Source of the DNA: UBA1020 sp964520495
Lineage (GTDB): Bacteria > Patescibacteriota > Saccharimonadia > Saccharimonadales > Saccharimonadaceae
Length of the DNA stretch: 47,159 nt
Assembly: GCA_964520495.1 (NCBI GenBank)
Contig: CAZFMZ010000004.1
Span: 1 to 47,159 of the forward strand
Direction: 5' to 3'
Shown: positions 15,751 through 24,540 of the stretch, piece by piece
Numbering within the stretch: the first letter of the stretch is position 1
How the letters are laid out: each line of letters begins with the position of its first letter
Translations under genes and position numbers: made by a program
Notes under the pieces: model-generated
Databases searched by the model: none
Told to the model about the DNA's origin: nothing
The model's input: the letters and a program-made list of their open reading frames with translations, nothing else

Positions 15751-16806
15751 ATGATGCTTGATGATATCAATGTACTGACCCAGCGTGACAGCGAGAAGAC
15801 GCTTGATTCCAGCGCGATTCAGTATGAGCAGTTGACGATGGATGTCGAGGTACGGAACCCGGCGCATGATCAGCGTACCGTGAGTAACATCGTCTTCGCT
15901 GGGATGGGCGGTTCGGCCTTGGCCCCGGAACTGGCGCTCAGTTGGATCGGTGATGCGATTAAGCGGCCGTTCGAGATTGTGAAGAGCTATCAACTCCCAA
16001 GCTACGTCGGACAGGAGTCATTGGTGTTTGTCAGCAGTTGCTCTGGGAATACCGAGGAAGTGCTTGAGGCTTTGGGAACTGCCCGGGAGCGCGGTGCGCA
16101 GGTAGCGGTCATTGCCGGTGGAGGTAAGCTCGTAGAGCAGGCCGAAGTACACGGGATCAGCCATATCGTCTTACCACCAGTGAAGGTACAGCCGCGTATG
16201 CTGACGTTCGTGCAACTACGCTCGTTAGTAACGTTGCTTGGTCATTTCGGCGTGGTTGAGGCTCAACCTCTCCTTGATGAGATCGCCAGTACGCACGACT
16301 GGCTACGCGACCAGTCCCAGGGATGGCACAAAGAAGTCCCGACTGACAAGAACTACGCCAAGCAACTGGCGTTGACTGCGGTGGGCAAGACACCGATATT
16401 CTATGGCGGTCAGGTGACGAAAGCGCTGGCCTACAAATGGAAGATCAGCTGGAACGAGAATGCGAAGAACGTGGCGTTCTGCAACCAACTGCCGGAGTTC
16501 AATCATAACGAATTTATTGGCTGGAGCTCGCACCCAGTCGACAAGCCATTCGCTGTGTTCGATCTAGTGTCGCAACACGAGCATGACCGTATCCTGAAGC
16601 GTTTCGATATCAGCGATCGGCTATTGAGCGGTCAGCGACCGAAAGCGGCACGCATCGACCTGCCAGAAGGGAGCGTACTGCAACAGTTGCTATGGGGTAA
16701 CGTATTGGCAGACTATGCTAGTATCTACGTCGGTATTCTCAATAACGTCGACCCAGGTCCTGTACCATTGGTGACGAAGCTTAAGGACGAGCTCGGTAAG
16801 GTTTAG
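15751..16806 (+). CDS. Bifunctional phosphoglucose/phosphomannose isomerase
   Basis: 351 residues, the size of the archaeal/bacterial PGI/PMI family. It interconverts glucose-6-P, fructose-6-P and mannose-6-P. Two SIS domains are visible: VFAGMGGSALAPEL (sugar-binding loop), SSCSGNTEEVLEAL with the conserved SxSGNTEE, and in the second half VAFCNQLPEFNHNEFIGW with catalytic Glu and the HNE block. C-terminal His/Lys region present. AAGGAGGA site just upstream; ATG 15751 or 15754. It supplies hexose phosphates to glycolysis and sugar nucleotides; compare the cupin and nucleotidyltransferase at 19091-20335. Confidence 0.9.
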   Translation: MMLDDINVLTQRDSEKTLDSSAIQYEQLTMDVEVRNPAHDQRTVSNIVFAGMGGSALAPELALSWIGDAIKRPFEIVKSYQLPSYVGQESLVFVSSCSGNTEEVLEALGTARERGAQVAVIAGGGKLVEQAEVHGISHIVLPPVKVQPRMLTFVQLRSLVTLLGHFGVVEAQPLLDEIASTHDWLRDQSQGWHKEVPTDKNYAKQLALTAVGKTPIFYGGQVTKALAYKWKISWNENAKNVAFCNQLPEFNHNEFIGWSSHPVDKPFAVFDLVSQHEHDRILKRFDISDRLLSGQRPKAARIDLPEGSVLQQLLWGNVLADYASIYVGILNNVDPGPVPLVTKLKDELGKV

Positions 16807-18035
16807 TGGTAACGGCGTAAGGATTCAATCGGGTCCTTACGGGCGGCCCGGATAGCGGGGTAGAGCCCGAAGATAAGACCGACACCAAGCGAGAGCGTAG
16901 CAGCCCAGCCAGCAATGGACCATTCGAATGTCGGGTCGTACGGAATGAACAAGCTGACCACGAAAGCGACGAAGTAACCACCTGCGAAGCCGAGCAGGCC
17001 ACCCAGCGCGCTAATGATGAGCGATTCAATTATGAACTGACTGACGATGGTCATGTTGGAGGCGCCGACCGCTTTCCTGAGGCCAATTTCACGGGTCCGT
17101 TCCGATACGCCGACCAGCATGATGTTCATGATGCCGATACCACCGACCAGCAGCGATATGCTGGCGATTACTGCCATGACCAGACTGATGAATTTGAACA
17201 GGTCGCTGGTTGGTTGGGCGATTTCCTTGCCCACGAACACGTCGGCATCCGGCTGGTTATCATGATTGAGCCGCAGGGCCTGGTCGATATCCTGGCCGAA
17301 CGCGTCCATGTTTGTGCCAGGGCTGGCCAGGACGTTTATCTGCTGAATCTGGGCTACGCCACCGTTGAACAATTTGCCGCTTTTTAAACTGATGATAGCG
17401 GCATGATCGAAGTCGATATTGTTGAAGTTAACCGGCTTTGCTTGACGATTCAAGATGCCGATAATGGTGAACGGTTGGCCGCGAATGAGCACGTTCTTAC
17501 CGATTGATTGCTCGGTTCCATAGAGGTCGACCGACAGCTGGGCACCGATGACCGCAGTATTATCACGCGTCACGCTGTCGATGAACTGTCCATCGGCAAT
17601 CGGTAGATCGACGACAGAAGGCAAGGTAGGCGTCGTGGCGACGACAATGCTTTCTTCCGGCGGTTGTCCATCCTTGGTACGGATGCTGCCGCTGAGTGTC
17701 ATGACCGGTGCGACCGCCTCAGTCGCCGGCAGTTGAGCGATGGTCTCGACGTCCTGTTCACTCAACGGACTGGTTGAGTAGGCATTCATCGGGGTCGGGT
17801 TGGAAAGGTCAGCCAGGGTCGCCTTACCGGCTGCTGGTCGAACCACGGCCACGTGGCCGCCAAGCTCGGCTACCTGCTTGCTTACGACCTTGCCGACTCC
17901 GCCGGATAGGGCAAGGATGGCAGTAATGCTAGCCACGCCGATAGCCACTCCTGTGACGGTAAGAAGCGTGCGGAGGCGGGCCCTGTTCAACGATTGTCGG
18001 GCAGTCCGGTAATGATCGGCCAGAAGAAGTCGCAT
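16803..18035 (-). CDS. MacB/FtsX-type ABC transporter permease
   Basis: 410 residues. One N-terminal membrane helix (LLTVTGVAIGVASITAILAL), a long extracytoplasmic domain (about residues 45-270, MacB periplasmic core type) and three C-terminal helices of the FtsX domain, including SERTREIGLRKAVGAS, the coupling signature of this family, and the end block YPAIRAARKDPIESLRRYH. Acts with the ATPase encoded 1 nt upstream. Such pairs move lipoproteins, peptides or drugs, or act as mechanotransmitters; no adaptor (MacA) gene is beside it. Convergent overlap with the PGI/PMI gene. Confidence 0.9.
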   Translation of the reverse strand: MRLLLADHYRTARQSLNRARLRTLLTVTGVAIGVASITAILALSGGVGKVVSKQVAELGGHVAVVRPAAGKATLADLSNPTPMNAYSTSPLSEQDVETIAQLPATEAVAPVMTLSGSIRTKDGQPPEESIVVATTPTLPSVVDLPIADGQFIDSVTRDNTAVIGAQLSVDLYGTEQSIGKNVLIRGQPFTIIGILNRQAKPVNFNNIDFDHAAIISLKSGKLFNGGVAQIQQINVLASPGTNMDAFGQDIDQALRLNHDNQPDADVFVGKEIAQPTSDLFKFISLVMAVIASISLLVGGIGIMNIMLVGVSERTREIGLRKAVGASNMTIVSQFIIESLIISALGGLLGFAGGYFVAFVVSLFIPYDPTFEWSIAGWAATLSLGVGLIFGLYPAIRAARKDPIESLRRYH

Positions 18036-18036
18036 A

Positions 18037-18828
18037 TTATTTTTTTACCTTTCGTTTGCGCTTGGCTTTCGGCTTCTTGCCGTTGCCGCTGAGAGGTCGC
18101 TTCCCGTTGGCATCGGTCAGTCCTTGGCGTGGCTCTCCGGTGTCGGTGTCAATCCGGCCGTCGAGCATGGTGATGACGCGTGTGGCGTAGGTCGTCAGGT
18201 TGGGGTTATGGGTGACCATGATGATGGTATTACCCTTCTTATGAATCTCTGATAATTCTTCCATGATGACGTGACTTGATTTTGAGTCGAGATTACCGGT
18301 CGGTTCATCGGCCAAGATGATGCTCGGGTCATTGACGAGGGCCCGGGCGATGGCAACACGTTGGGTTTGACCGCCTGAGAGCTGCCATGGCATATAGTAT
18401 TCACGTTCTTGCAGATGGAAGCCTCGCAGCACATCACTGGCTCGCTGCAACCGCTTGGTGTGATGCATGCCGCTATAGGTAAGAGGCAGGGCGACGTTCT
18501 CGAGCACGTTCAGCCGCTCGATCAGGTTGAAGCTCTGAAAGATAAAACCGATCTGCTGGGCCCTGATACGGGCATGAACGCCTGCACGCAAATCTTCCAC
18601 GCTGCGGCCGTCGAGCAAATACTCGCCATCGGTGGCGCGGTCAAGTAGGCCGATGATATTGAGCAGGGTCGTCTTACCACACCCCGAGGGGCCCATGATG
18701 GCGATGAACTCGCCTTTTTGGACAGTCAGATCGACGCCGTCGAGCGCGAAATGTTCGGCATCACCGATACCGAAACGCTTCTTCAGGTCGGTCAGTTGTA
18801 TTACCGGTGTGCTGGCACGCTTTGACAT
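18037..18828 (-). CDS. ABC transporter ATP-binding protein (MacB/LolD class)
   Basis: 263 residues. Walker A GPSGCGKTT, Q-loop FQSFNLIERLNVLENV, signature LSGGQTQRVAIARAL (LSGGQ), Walker B IILADEPTGNLD, H-loop VTHN. The last 35 residues are a basic Lys/Arg/Pro/Gly tail (NGKKPKAKRKRKVKK) not found in typical members, perhaps for nucleic acid or membrane surface contact. The permease gene follows after 1 nt. The ATG is 7 nt behind a -10 box. Confidence 0.93.
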   Translation of the reverse strand: MSKRASTPVIQLTDLKKRFGIGDAEHFALDGVDLTVQKGEFIAIMGPSGCGKTTLLNIIGLLDRATDGEYLLDGRSVEDLRAGVHARIRAQQIGFIFQSFNLIERLNVLENVALPLTYSGMHHTKRLQRASDVLRGFHLQEREYYMPWQLSGGQTQRVAIARALVNDPSIILADEPTGNLDSKSSHVIMEELSEIHKKGNTIIMVTHNPNLTTYATRVITMLDGRIDTDTGEPRQGLTDANGKRPLSGNGKKPKAKRKRKVKK

Positions 18829-18835
18829 TCATCTT

Positions 18836-18865
18836 ATTATAGGGAGGCTTTAAAGGGTAAGGCAA
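18836..18865 (-). promoter_or_regulatory. Promoter of the MacB-type operon, leaderless type
   Basis: Minus strand: TTGCCT, 18-nt spacer, TATAAT (18836-18841), then AAGATGA (7 nt) and ATG 18828. There is no room for a ribosome-binding site. Confidence 0.6.
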
Positions 18866-18973
18866 CCGTAAGCGTACGTTTTTTATACAACTTGCAAGTT
18901 TTTCACGCTTTCGTCAAGCTAGAGGGGTAAAATCGTCGCCATTTCCGGGATTCTACGCTAGAATAGTGGGGAA

Positions 18974-19063
18974 GGAGAGGTGCAGGAGTGGTTGAACTGG
19001 CACGCCTGGAACGCGTGTAGAGGGGCAACCTTCTCGAGGGTTCGAATCCCTCTCTCTCCGCCA
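18974..19063 (+). tRNA. tRNA-Ser (anticodon GGA)
   Basis: 90 nt. Acceptor GGAGAGG pairs with TCTCTCC, discriminator G, and CCA is encoded (19061-19063). The anticodon stem CACGC/GCGTG holds the loop CTGGAAC with anticodon GGA at 19008-19010, reading UCC and UCU. A long variable arm (AGAGGGGCAACCTTCT region) is typical of class II tRNA-Ser. T-arm GAGGG-TTCGAAT-CCCTC is perfect. A TAGAAT hexamer (18959-18964) could be its -10 box. Confidence 0.97.
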
Positions 19064-19090
19064 CGAGGATCTGTAACCTGAAAGAAATGA

Positions 19091-19819
19091 ATGCCCCAAG
19101 ACAAACACGCCGATAAATTCGAAGCGTTGGACATCAGTCATACCACTCCGTTGCGAACGGCCGTGTGGTATGTTCGTCGTGGTCTGCGTGACTTGCTGAA
19201 AGGCAGAGATGTCATGAACGTCGAGCAAGGCAAGGAGCGTGGAATCAAAGTACGCCACGTATATCGGCGCATTGATGATTTCATGGTAGCGTTTTTCCCT
19301 CAGCTTGCCAAAACGACTTCGAAAAGCGTCGCATTGAAACGACTCCGCGACATGATTGGCGAGCTTGGCTATGAGATTGTCGATGCTGATGAGAATAAGC
19401 CATGGGGTGGTTTTTATCGATTGGACAATGCCCAGGCCGGACGATTCATCAATGAGTTCTTTCCGGGTTTGTCGCTGAAGGACGCTCGTCTCGGCAAAGG
19501 CGATGTTGAGCTGAGCCCGAAATTCTTGTTGGTTTCACCGGGTCAGCGGCTGAGCTGGCAACTGCACCATCGTCGCGCCGAGCGATGGCGTTTTCTGACG
19601 AAGGGGGCCTATTATAAGAGCGCAACTGATGACCAGGGCCAGCGGATTGAAGCCGAAGCGGGCACCGTCGTGCAATTCGCGACCGGTGAACGTCATCGTT
19701 TGTGTGCATTTGACGACGAATGCTACACCTTAGTGGCGGAGATTTGGCAACACACTGATCCGGTGCAACCATCAGACGAGTCTGACATTATTCGACTATC
19801 TGATGATTACCAGCGGTAA
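19091..19819 (+). CDS. Cupin protein, type II mannose-6-phosphate isomerase-like C-terminus
   Basis: 242 residues. The first 100 residues are unfamiliar: basic and helical, with RTAVWYVRRGLRDLL. The second half is a cupin barrel: KFLLVSPGQRLSWQLHHRRAERWRFLTKGAYYK matches the start of the mannose-6-P isomerase type II domain (LSLQ-HHRAEHW), and AGTVVQFATGERHRLC is the second cupin block with a metal His. It may isomerise a sugar phosphate or bind one. Near-neighbour of PGI/PMI and followed by a nucleotidyltransferase, which points to sugar-nucleotide metabolism. Confidence 0.75.
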   Translation: MPQDKHADKFEALDISHTTPLRTAVWYVRRGLRDLLKGRDVMNVEQGKERGIKVRHVYRRIDDFMVAFFPQLAKTTSKSVALKRLRDMIGELGYEIVDADENKPWGGFYRLDNAQAGRFINEFFPGLSLKDARLGKGDVELSPKFLLVSPGQRLSWQLHHRRAERWRFLTKGAYYKSATDDQGQRIEAEAGTVVQFATGERHRLCAFDDECYTLVAEIWQHTDPVQPSDESDIIRLSDDYQR

Positions 19820-19891
19820 ATGCTCGTACGCTATAATAAGGCTGGTTAATAGCAGTCGCAACCCAAGTGAACGAAGACGAAAAGGAGTGAT

Positions 19892-20335
19892 ATGAAAACA
19901 GTGATTGTTAGTGGTTTTTTTAACCCTCTGCACGGTGGTCATTTAGATATGATCGAAGCAGCGTCAAGGATGGGAGACCGCCTTGTCGTAATTGTTAATA
20001 ACGACGTCCAGCAGGTCATTAAAAAGGACAAAGTTATTCTAGATGAGAATAACCGTGCCCGATTGATTCGCGCCTTGCGGGATGTCGACGACGTTGTCAT
20101 CGCCGTTGACCGAGAGCCACCTGTAATTGATACCTTGCGAACAATTGCAAACAATCCAAAGTACAAAGACGACGAACTAGTCTTCGCAAATGGGGGCGAT
20201 CGTGATTCTGAGAAGGTCATACCCGAAACGGAAGTTTGTCGTGAATATGGCATCGAAATGGTCTTAGGTGTCGGCGGGACGGACAAAGCAGACTCTTCAA
20301 CTCGTATTAACCAGGCGCTGGGACACGCGAAGTAA
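19892..20335 (+). CDS. Cytidylyltransferase-like nucleotidyltransferase
   Basis: 147 residues, single Rossmann-type HxGH domain. GFFNPLHGGHLDMI near the N-terminus has the HxGH motif that binds the nucleotide triphosphate; VVIVNNDVQQVIKK and FANGGDRDSEKVIPE follow in the positions seen in TagD, HldE-C and related enzymes; the C-terminal ISSTR motif appears as DSSTRINQ. It would couple a phosphorylated sugar or alcohol to CMP or AMP. Has its own TATAAT promoter near 19832-19837 (leader about 55 nt) and an AAAAGGAG site. Confidence 0.85.
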   Translation: MKTVIVSGFFNPLHGGHLDMIEAASRMGDRLVVIVNNDVQQVIKKDKVILDENNRARLIRALRDVDDVVIAVDREPPVIDTLRTIANNPKYKDDELVFANGGDRDSEKVIPETEVCREYGIEMVLGVGGTDKADSSTRINQALGHAK

Positions 20336-20339
20336 CGGG

Positions 20340-21809
20340 ATGTCTCCCGGGTCACAAGCACTCGCGAGGTTGAAAAAATTAGGCATAGAAGTTGCTCGGC
20401 GTCGCCTTGAGGTGGTTTCTTTTGTCGCGGGCTTCAGCCTATTGGCATATGAACTGGCGGCCGCTCGGGTGCTGGCACCCTACATCGGTAGTTCCACCTA
20501 TGTGTGGACGGGAGTTATCGGTGTCATCATCGCTGCTCTGTCGTTGGGCTTTTTCATCGGCGGTCGCCTGGCTGATGCCCGCCATAGGGTGTCAGACGTC
20601 GCCTGGTTATTGATTGGCGCAGCTGCATTGGTCCTGGTCTCCTTGACCGCGTATGATGAGGTGATGCGTACTGCCGTCGAAGCATTCGACGACCGCAGGC
20701 TGCAGGCCATCATGGCCGCTCTGACGCTATTCGCGCCGGCAAGCGTCTTCATCGGGACCACCAGTCCGTATCTGGCAAAGTTAAAAATTGCCTCACTGAC
20801 GGCCACTGGTCGATCTATCGCATCCTTGGATGCATTCAACGCCATCGGCGGCATCACGGGTACGTTCGTGACGGGATTCATTCTGTTTGGCTACATCGGT
20901 GCCCGTGAAACATTCGCGCTGGTAGGGATACTGTTGCTTATAGCCAGCTGGCTGCTTGCCGGCCGGCAGCAGCTTGGAGCGCGCGTGATTACCAGTACGA
21001 TATTGCTATTACTGCTGCTCGCTCCAGTGACGGACCGTCCGGGGGTCGTTACGGTCGATACGCCCAGTGCCCATTACGAGGTCGTCAGCGGGGTGTATGA
21101 GGGGAGGGCGGTAACCGGACTTGTCACCGGGCCATCAGGTACGCAGTCGGCGGTTTACCGAGACGCGACAGGGGGGCTGGTGTTCTGGTATACCAATGAG
21201 ATGGCTCGCCTGGCACTTGAGCGTCAGCCGAAGACCATCCTGATGCTCGGCGGTGGAGCGTTTACCATTCCGCAGTATCTGGCCGAACGTTTGCCTGCGA
21301 GCCGGATTGATGTCGTCGAGGTAGATCAGAAACTTCAAACAATTTCCGTCGACCATTTCGATTATCGTAATCCGGCTAACGTCCACCTAATATTCGATGA
21401 CGCGCGGGCGTTCGTGAACGAGACCGAGCGCCGTTATGATCTCATTCTTGTCGACGTGTACGGTGATGCCGATATACCCTTCACGTTGATGACCAAAGAA
21501 TATGGGCAAGCCGTCGCCCGTCTGTTGCGGCCAGGCGGTCTGTTAGCGGCTAACGTCATCGCTGGTACGACAGGCCCGTGCCGGGACGTATTTGCTGCCG
21601 TACATGGGGCGTACGGTGGCGCGCTCACCTACGGACAATACCGTCGTGATCCGCGCGGTGAGCGCGACCGCGCCAACAACGTCCTTATCTATAGTGACCA
21701 GCCGCTCAGCCAAGCAGGCTACGAAACCACTCCGTTTAACACGACACATATATATAGTGACAACTTTGCCCCGGGTGAACGATTGTACTTTGCTTGCCAG
21801 CAGGGCTGA
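20340..21809 (+). CDS. Membrane-fused spermidine synthase-like protein
   Basis: 489 residues from ATG 20340, 4 nt after the previous stop; the frame is open upstream only in overlap. About seven membrane helices fill residues 20-240 (FVAGFSLLAYELAAARVLAPYIG, VWTGVIGVIIAALSLGFFIGGRLAD and others), then a Rossmann methyltransferase-like domain with TILMLGGGAFTIPQYL, DVVEVDQ, IFDDARAFV and YDLILVDVYGD. That is the spermidine-synthase family nucleotide site fused to a transporter-like N-terminus. The aminopropyl transfer motif is not certain, so polyamine synthesis is unproven. Confidence 0.8.
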   Translation: MSPGSQALARLKKLGIEVARRRLEVVSFVAGFSLLAYELAAARVLAPYIGSSTYVWTGVIGVIIAALSLGFFIGGRLADARHRVSDVAWLLIGAAALVLVSLTAYDEVMRTAVEAFDDRRLQAIMAALTLFAPASVFIGTTSPYLAKLKIASLTATGRSIASLDAFNAIGGITGTFVTGFILFGYIGARETFALVGILLLIASWLLAGRQQLGARVITSTILLLLLLAPVTDRPGVVTVDTPSAHYEVVSGVYEGRAVTGLVTGPSGTQSAVYRDATGGLVFWYTNEMARLALERQPKTILMLGGGAFTIPQYLAERLPASRIDVVEVDQKLQTISVDHFDYRNPANVHLIFDDARAFVNETERRYDLILVDVYGDADIPFTLMTKEYGQAVARLLRPGGLLAANVIAGTTGPCRDVFAAVHGAYGGALTYGQYRRDPRGERDRANNVLIYSDQPLSQAGYETTPFNTTHIYSDNFAPGERLYFACQQG

Positions 21810-22116
21810 GTGACAACGCTACATATAGCGTTGTAATTTACAAACGCTACGCTATGTATATTTTCACTGAGGTAGCATAAGCGTGAAAACCTACGATGTC
21901 ACTTTTGCTACGAAATTGGTATTGCTAAAACTATATATGGGGCCTATATTAGGACGCAGACCACTACATATGTAGTCGTTCAATAAAATACACAGTAACG
22001 CAAGGCACCAACTACTGCGCTAGGTTCCTTCCCGACGGGAGGAGTGTGTCTTTGTGTTTGTCCGAGGAGGTGCGGACCGTGTAGTAACAAACAGTAATCC
22101 TAAATAGGGGACAATC
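21810..22116 (+). promoter_or_regulatory. Long structured leader of the ribonucleotide reductase operon
   Basis: 307 nt without a normal gene. Contents: inverted repeat ACAACGCTA-CATA-TAGCGTTGT (21813-21834); TTTTCAC/GTGAAAA repeat (21861-21889); ACTATATATGGGGC (21930-21943) and the perfect palindrome ACTACATATGTAGT (21963-21976), 33 bp centre to centre, which resemble paired NrdR boxes; TAAAAT at about 21985-21990 as a possible -10 box. The transcribed part would hold the hairpins CTTCCC-GAC-GGGAGG and GTCCG/CGGAC (22060-22077), whose loop shows AGGAGGTG. NrdA has a GGGG site before its ATG. Confidence 0.5.
22044..22097 (+). CDS. Possible cysteine-rich leader peptide before nrdA
   Basis: GTG-started frame of 17 codons, reading MCLCVCPRRCGPCSNKQ, with Cys at positions 2, 4, 6, 10 and 13 and a tandem AGG AGG (rare Arg) pair. 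A GGGAGGA site touches the start codon, which is closer than ideal. It overlaps the hairpins in the nrd leader. It may be chance, but another Cys-rich tiny frame follows nrdA. Confidence 0.25.
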   Translation: MCLCVCPRRCGPCSNKQ

Positions 22117-24540
22117 ATGAACGGAATTCATGTGGTAAAGCGAGATGGCACCCGCGAACCATTTGACGCCAACAAGATCAACCTGGCCCTGGTCAAAGCA
22201 AGTGAGGGCTTACCTGACCAGATCTCCAAGGTGGTACAGGTGGCGACAGAGCTACAACTGACATTATTCGATGGCATCACCAGTGAACAGCTGGATGAGG
22301 CCGTCATTCACACGGCGCTGCAGAACGTCAAGGACGATCCGGACTTTGACACCATTGCCGCCCGTCTGCTGCTGAAGAATATCTACAAGAACATCTTGGG
22401 TGATTACGGTAGCGACGATGAGCTCAAGAAACTCCACGTCAAGAAGTTCCCTGAATACATCAAATATGGTGTCAAGGAAGGTCTGCTCGACAACCGCATG
22501 AGCGACACCAGCCTTTTCGATCTGAAAAAACTGGCAGCCGCGCTTGATCCATCTCGCGACCACCTGTCGAAGTACCTCGGCGTGGTTACGAATAAGAACC
22601 GGTACGCGCTGCGCAAGCAGAGCGGTGCACCGATCGAAGTACCGCAGTTCACGCACATGCGTATCGCCATGGGCCTTTCGTTCAACGAGAAGAACCCGAC
22701 CGAGGCTGCGATTGACTTCTACCGTCACATGTCGAACCTTGATTATGTGCCGGGCGGTAGTACCCGTGTGAACGCCGGTGGTTCGTTCCCGCAACTGTCG
22801 AACTGCTTCCTGTTGGAAGTGCAGGACGACATGGAATCGATTGCCAAGGGAATCCGCGATGTCATGTGGATTGCCAAAGGCACCGGTGGTATCGGTATCT
22901 CTCTGAACAAACTGCGTGCGGCTGGTAGTCCGGTCAAGACGACCAACACCGAGAGCACCGGCCCCATTCCGTTCATGAAAATGATCGACACCGCGCTCTT
23001 CGCCGTCTCCCGTAAGGGTAAGAAGGCCGGCGCCGCCGCCATCTACATGGAGAACTGGCACCTGAACTTTCCGCAGTTCCTCGACCTCAAGCAGAACTCG
23101 GGCGACCCGTACCTGCGGACCCGCTTAGCGAACACCGCTGTGTTCATCTCTGACGAGTTCATGAAGCGAGTACAAAAGGGCGATGACTGGTATCTGTTCG
23201 ATCCAGCCGAGGTTGAAGATCTGCCCGAGCTGTACGGGGCTGAATTCAGCAAGCGCTATAACGAGTACGTTAAGCTGGCCGAAGCTGGCAAGATGCGCGA
23301 TTTCACCAAGATTCCAGCGCTGCAGCAGTTCCGTCAGATCCTGACCGTCCTGCAGGCCACCAGCCACCCCTGGCTGACCTGGAAGGACACCATCAACGTC
23401 CGCGCATTGAACAACAACACCAGCACCATTCACCTGTCGAACCTGTGTACCGAGATTACTCTGCCGCAGGACAAGGACAACACCGCCGTTTGTAACCTGG
23501 TGAGCATCAATCTGACTGCCCACCTGAAAGACGACAAGACGTGGGACTGGGACCGCTTGGCGTCTTCGACCCGCAGCGCTATTCGCCAGCTCGATAACCT
23601 GTGTGACATCACCAACACCCCGATTCCGGAGGCTATGAACTCCAACCTGCAGAACCGGGCACTGGGCTTAGGTGTGATGGGGTTCACAGACGTCATCGAA
23701 AAACTCAGCTACAGTTATGAGAGTGAGGAGGCCTACGCCCTTATCGACCAGCTGGTCGAGTTCGTCAGCTTCCACGCCATCGACGAATCAGCCGATCTGG
23801 CCCAGAAACTGGGCAGTTACCCGACATTCAAGGGCAGCGGCTGGAGCAAGGGCATCCTGCCGATCGACACCATCGACGAGCTGGAAACCGACCGTAAGGT
23901 GAAGGTGAAGATTGACCGCAAACACAAGCTCGACTGGGACGGTCTGCGCACGAAGGTGAAAAAGGGTATGCGCAACGCCACCTTAATGGCCATCGCCCCG
24001 ACCGCCAACATCGCTCACATTGCTGGCACGACGCCAGGCCTCGACCCGCAGTTCGCTCAGATCTTCAGCCGCAGCACGCTGAACGGTAAGTTCCTAGAGG
24101 TCAACGTCAACCTGGTGAACGACCTGAGGAAGCTTGGCCTATGGGAAGAGGTCAAAGACGAGCTGCTTGCCAAGCAGGGTGACATCCAGACCATCGACGC
24201 CATCCCGCAGCACATCAAGGACGTGTATAAGACCAGCTTCCAGCTCAGCCCGTACGCCTTCATCGAAGTCGCAGCCCGGGCACAGAAGTGGGTCGACCAG
24301 GCAATCAGCCGTAACATGTACCTTGAGACACGTAATATCGATGACTACGTCGACATTTACACCGAGTGCTGGAAGCGCGGTCTCAAGACAACTTACTATC
24401 TGCACGTCAAGCCACGTCATCAGGCCGAACAGTCAACTACCAAGGTTAACAAGTCAGAAGAATTAGCCAAGTCGAGCGGCGGCGCTCGTAAGACCGGATT
24501 CGGATTCGCGAAAAAACAAACAGTAGGAGGGGGCGTATGA
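22117..24540 (+). CDS. nrdA: Ribonucleotide reductase class I large subunit, no C-terminal Cys tail
   Basis: 807 residues. Reduces ribonucleoside diphosphates to deoxy forms. An N-terminal ATP-cone (residues about 3-90, KRDGTREPFDANKI) gives allosteric control. Active site: Cys230 in LSNCFLLE, Asn442-Leu-Cys444-Thr-Glu446 (thiyl Cys444) and Cys459 in AVCNLVSINL; Tyr760-Tyr761 (TTYYLHVKP) pass the radical. Cys230 and Cys459 form the substrate-reducing pair. In normal NrdA this pair is re-reduced by two Cys at the flexible C-terminus. Here the last 46 residues after the Tyr pair contain none and end in GFAKKQTVGGGV. The missing tail may be supplied by the tiny genes downstream. Confidence 0.96.
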   Translation: MNGIHVVKRDGTREPFDANKINLALVKASEGLPDQISKVVQVATELQLTLFDGITSEQLDEAVIHTALQNVKDDPDFDTIAARLLLKNIYKNILGDYGSDDELKKLHVKKFPEYIKYGVKEGLLDNRMSDTSLFDLKKLAAALDPSRDHLSKYLGVVTNKNRYALRKQSGAPIEVPQFTHMRIAMGLSFNEKNPTEAAIDFYRHMSNLDYVPGGSTRVNAGGSFPQLSNCFLLEVQDDMESIAKGIRDVMWIAKGTGGIGISLNKLRAAGSPVKTTNTESTGPIPFMKMIDTALFAVSRKGKKAGAAAIYMENWHLNFPQFLDLKQNSGDPYLRTRLANTAVFISDEFMKRVQKGDDWYLFDPAEVEDLPELYGAEFSKRYNEYVKLAEAGKMRDFTKIPALQQFRQILTVLQATSHPWLTWKDTINVRALNNNTSTIHLSNLCTEITLPQDKDNTAVCNLVSINLTAHLKDDKTWDWDRLASSTRSAIRQLDNLCDITNTPIPEAMNSNLQNRALGLGVMGFTDVIEKLSYSYESEEAYALIDQLVEFVSFHAIDESADLAQKLGSYPTFKGSGWSKGILPIDTIDELETDRKVKVKIDRKHKLDWDGLRTKVKKGMRNATLMAIAPTANIAHIAGTTPGLDPQFAQIFSRSTLNGKFLEVNVNLVNDLRKLGLWEEVKDELLAKQGDIQTIDAIPQHIKDVYKTSFQLSPYAFIEVAARAQKWVDQAISRNMYLETRNIDDYVDIYTECWKRGLKTTYYLHVKPRHQAEQSTTKVNKSEELAKSSGGARKTGFGFAKKQTVGGGV

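Noticed and set aside
20268..20339. Upstream start for the spermidine synthase-like gene
   Set aside because: It would overlap the nucleotidyltransferase gene by 68 nt; ATG 20340 follows its stop by 4 nt and leads directly into the first membrane helix.
22264..23061. 265-residue minus-strand frame
   Set aside because: Shadow of nrdA caused by its regular codon use.
24520..24532. A AAA AAC slippery heptamer at the end of nrdA
   Set aside because: The A6C run is not in the codon register needed for the classic X XXY YYZ slip; the G-run next to the SD-like element is the better candidate if slipping occurs.
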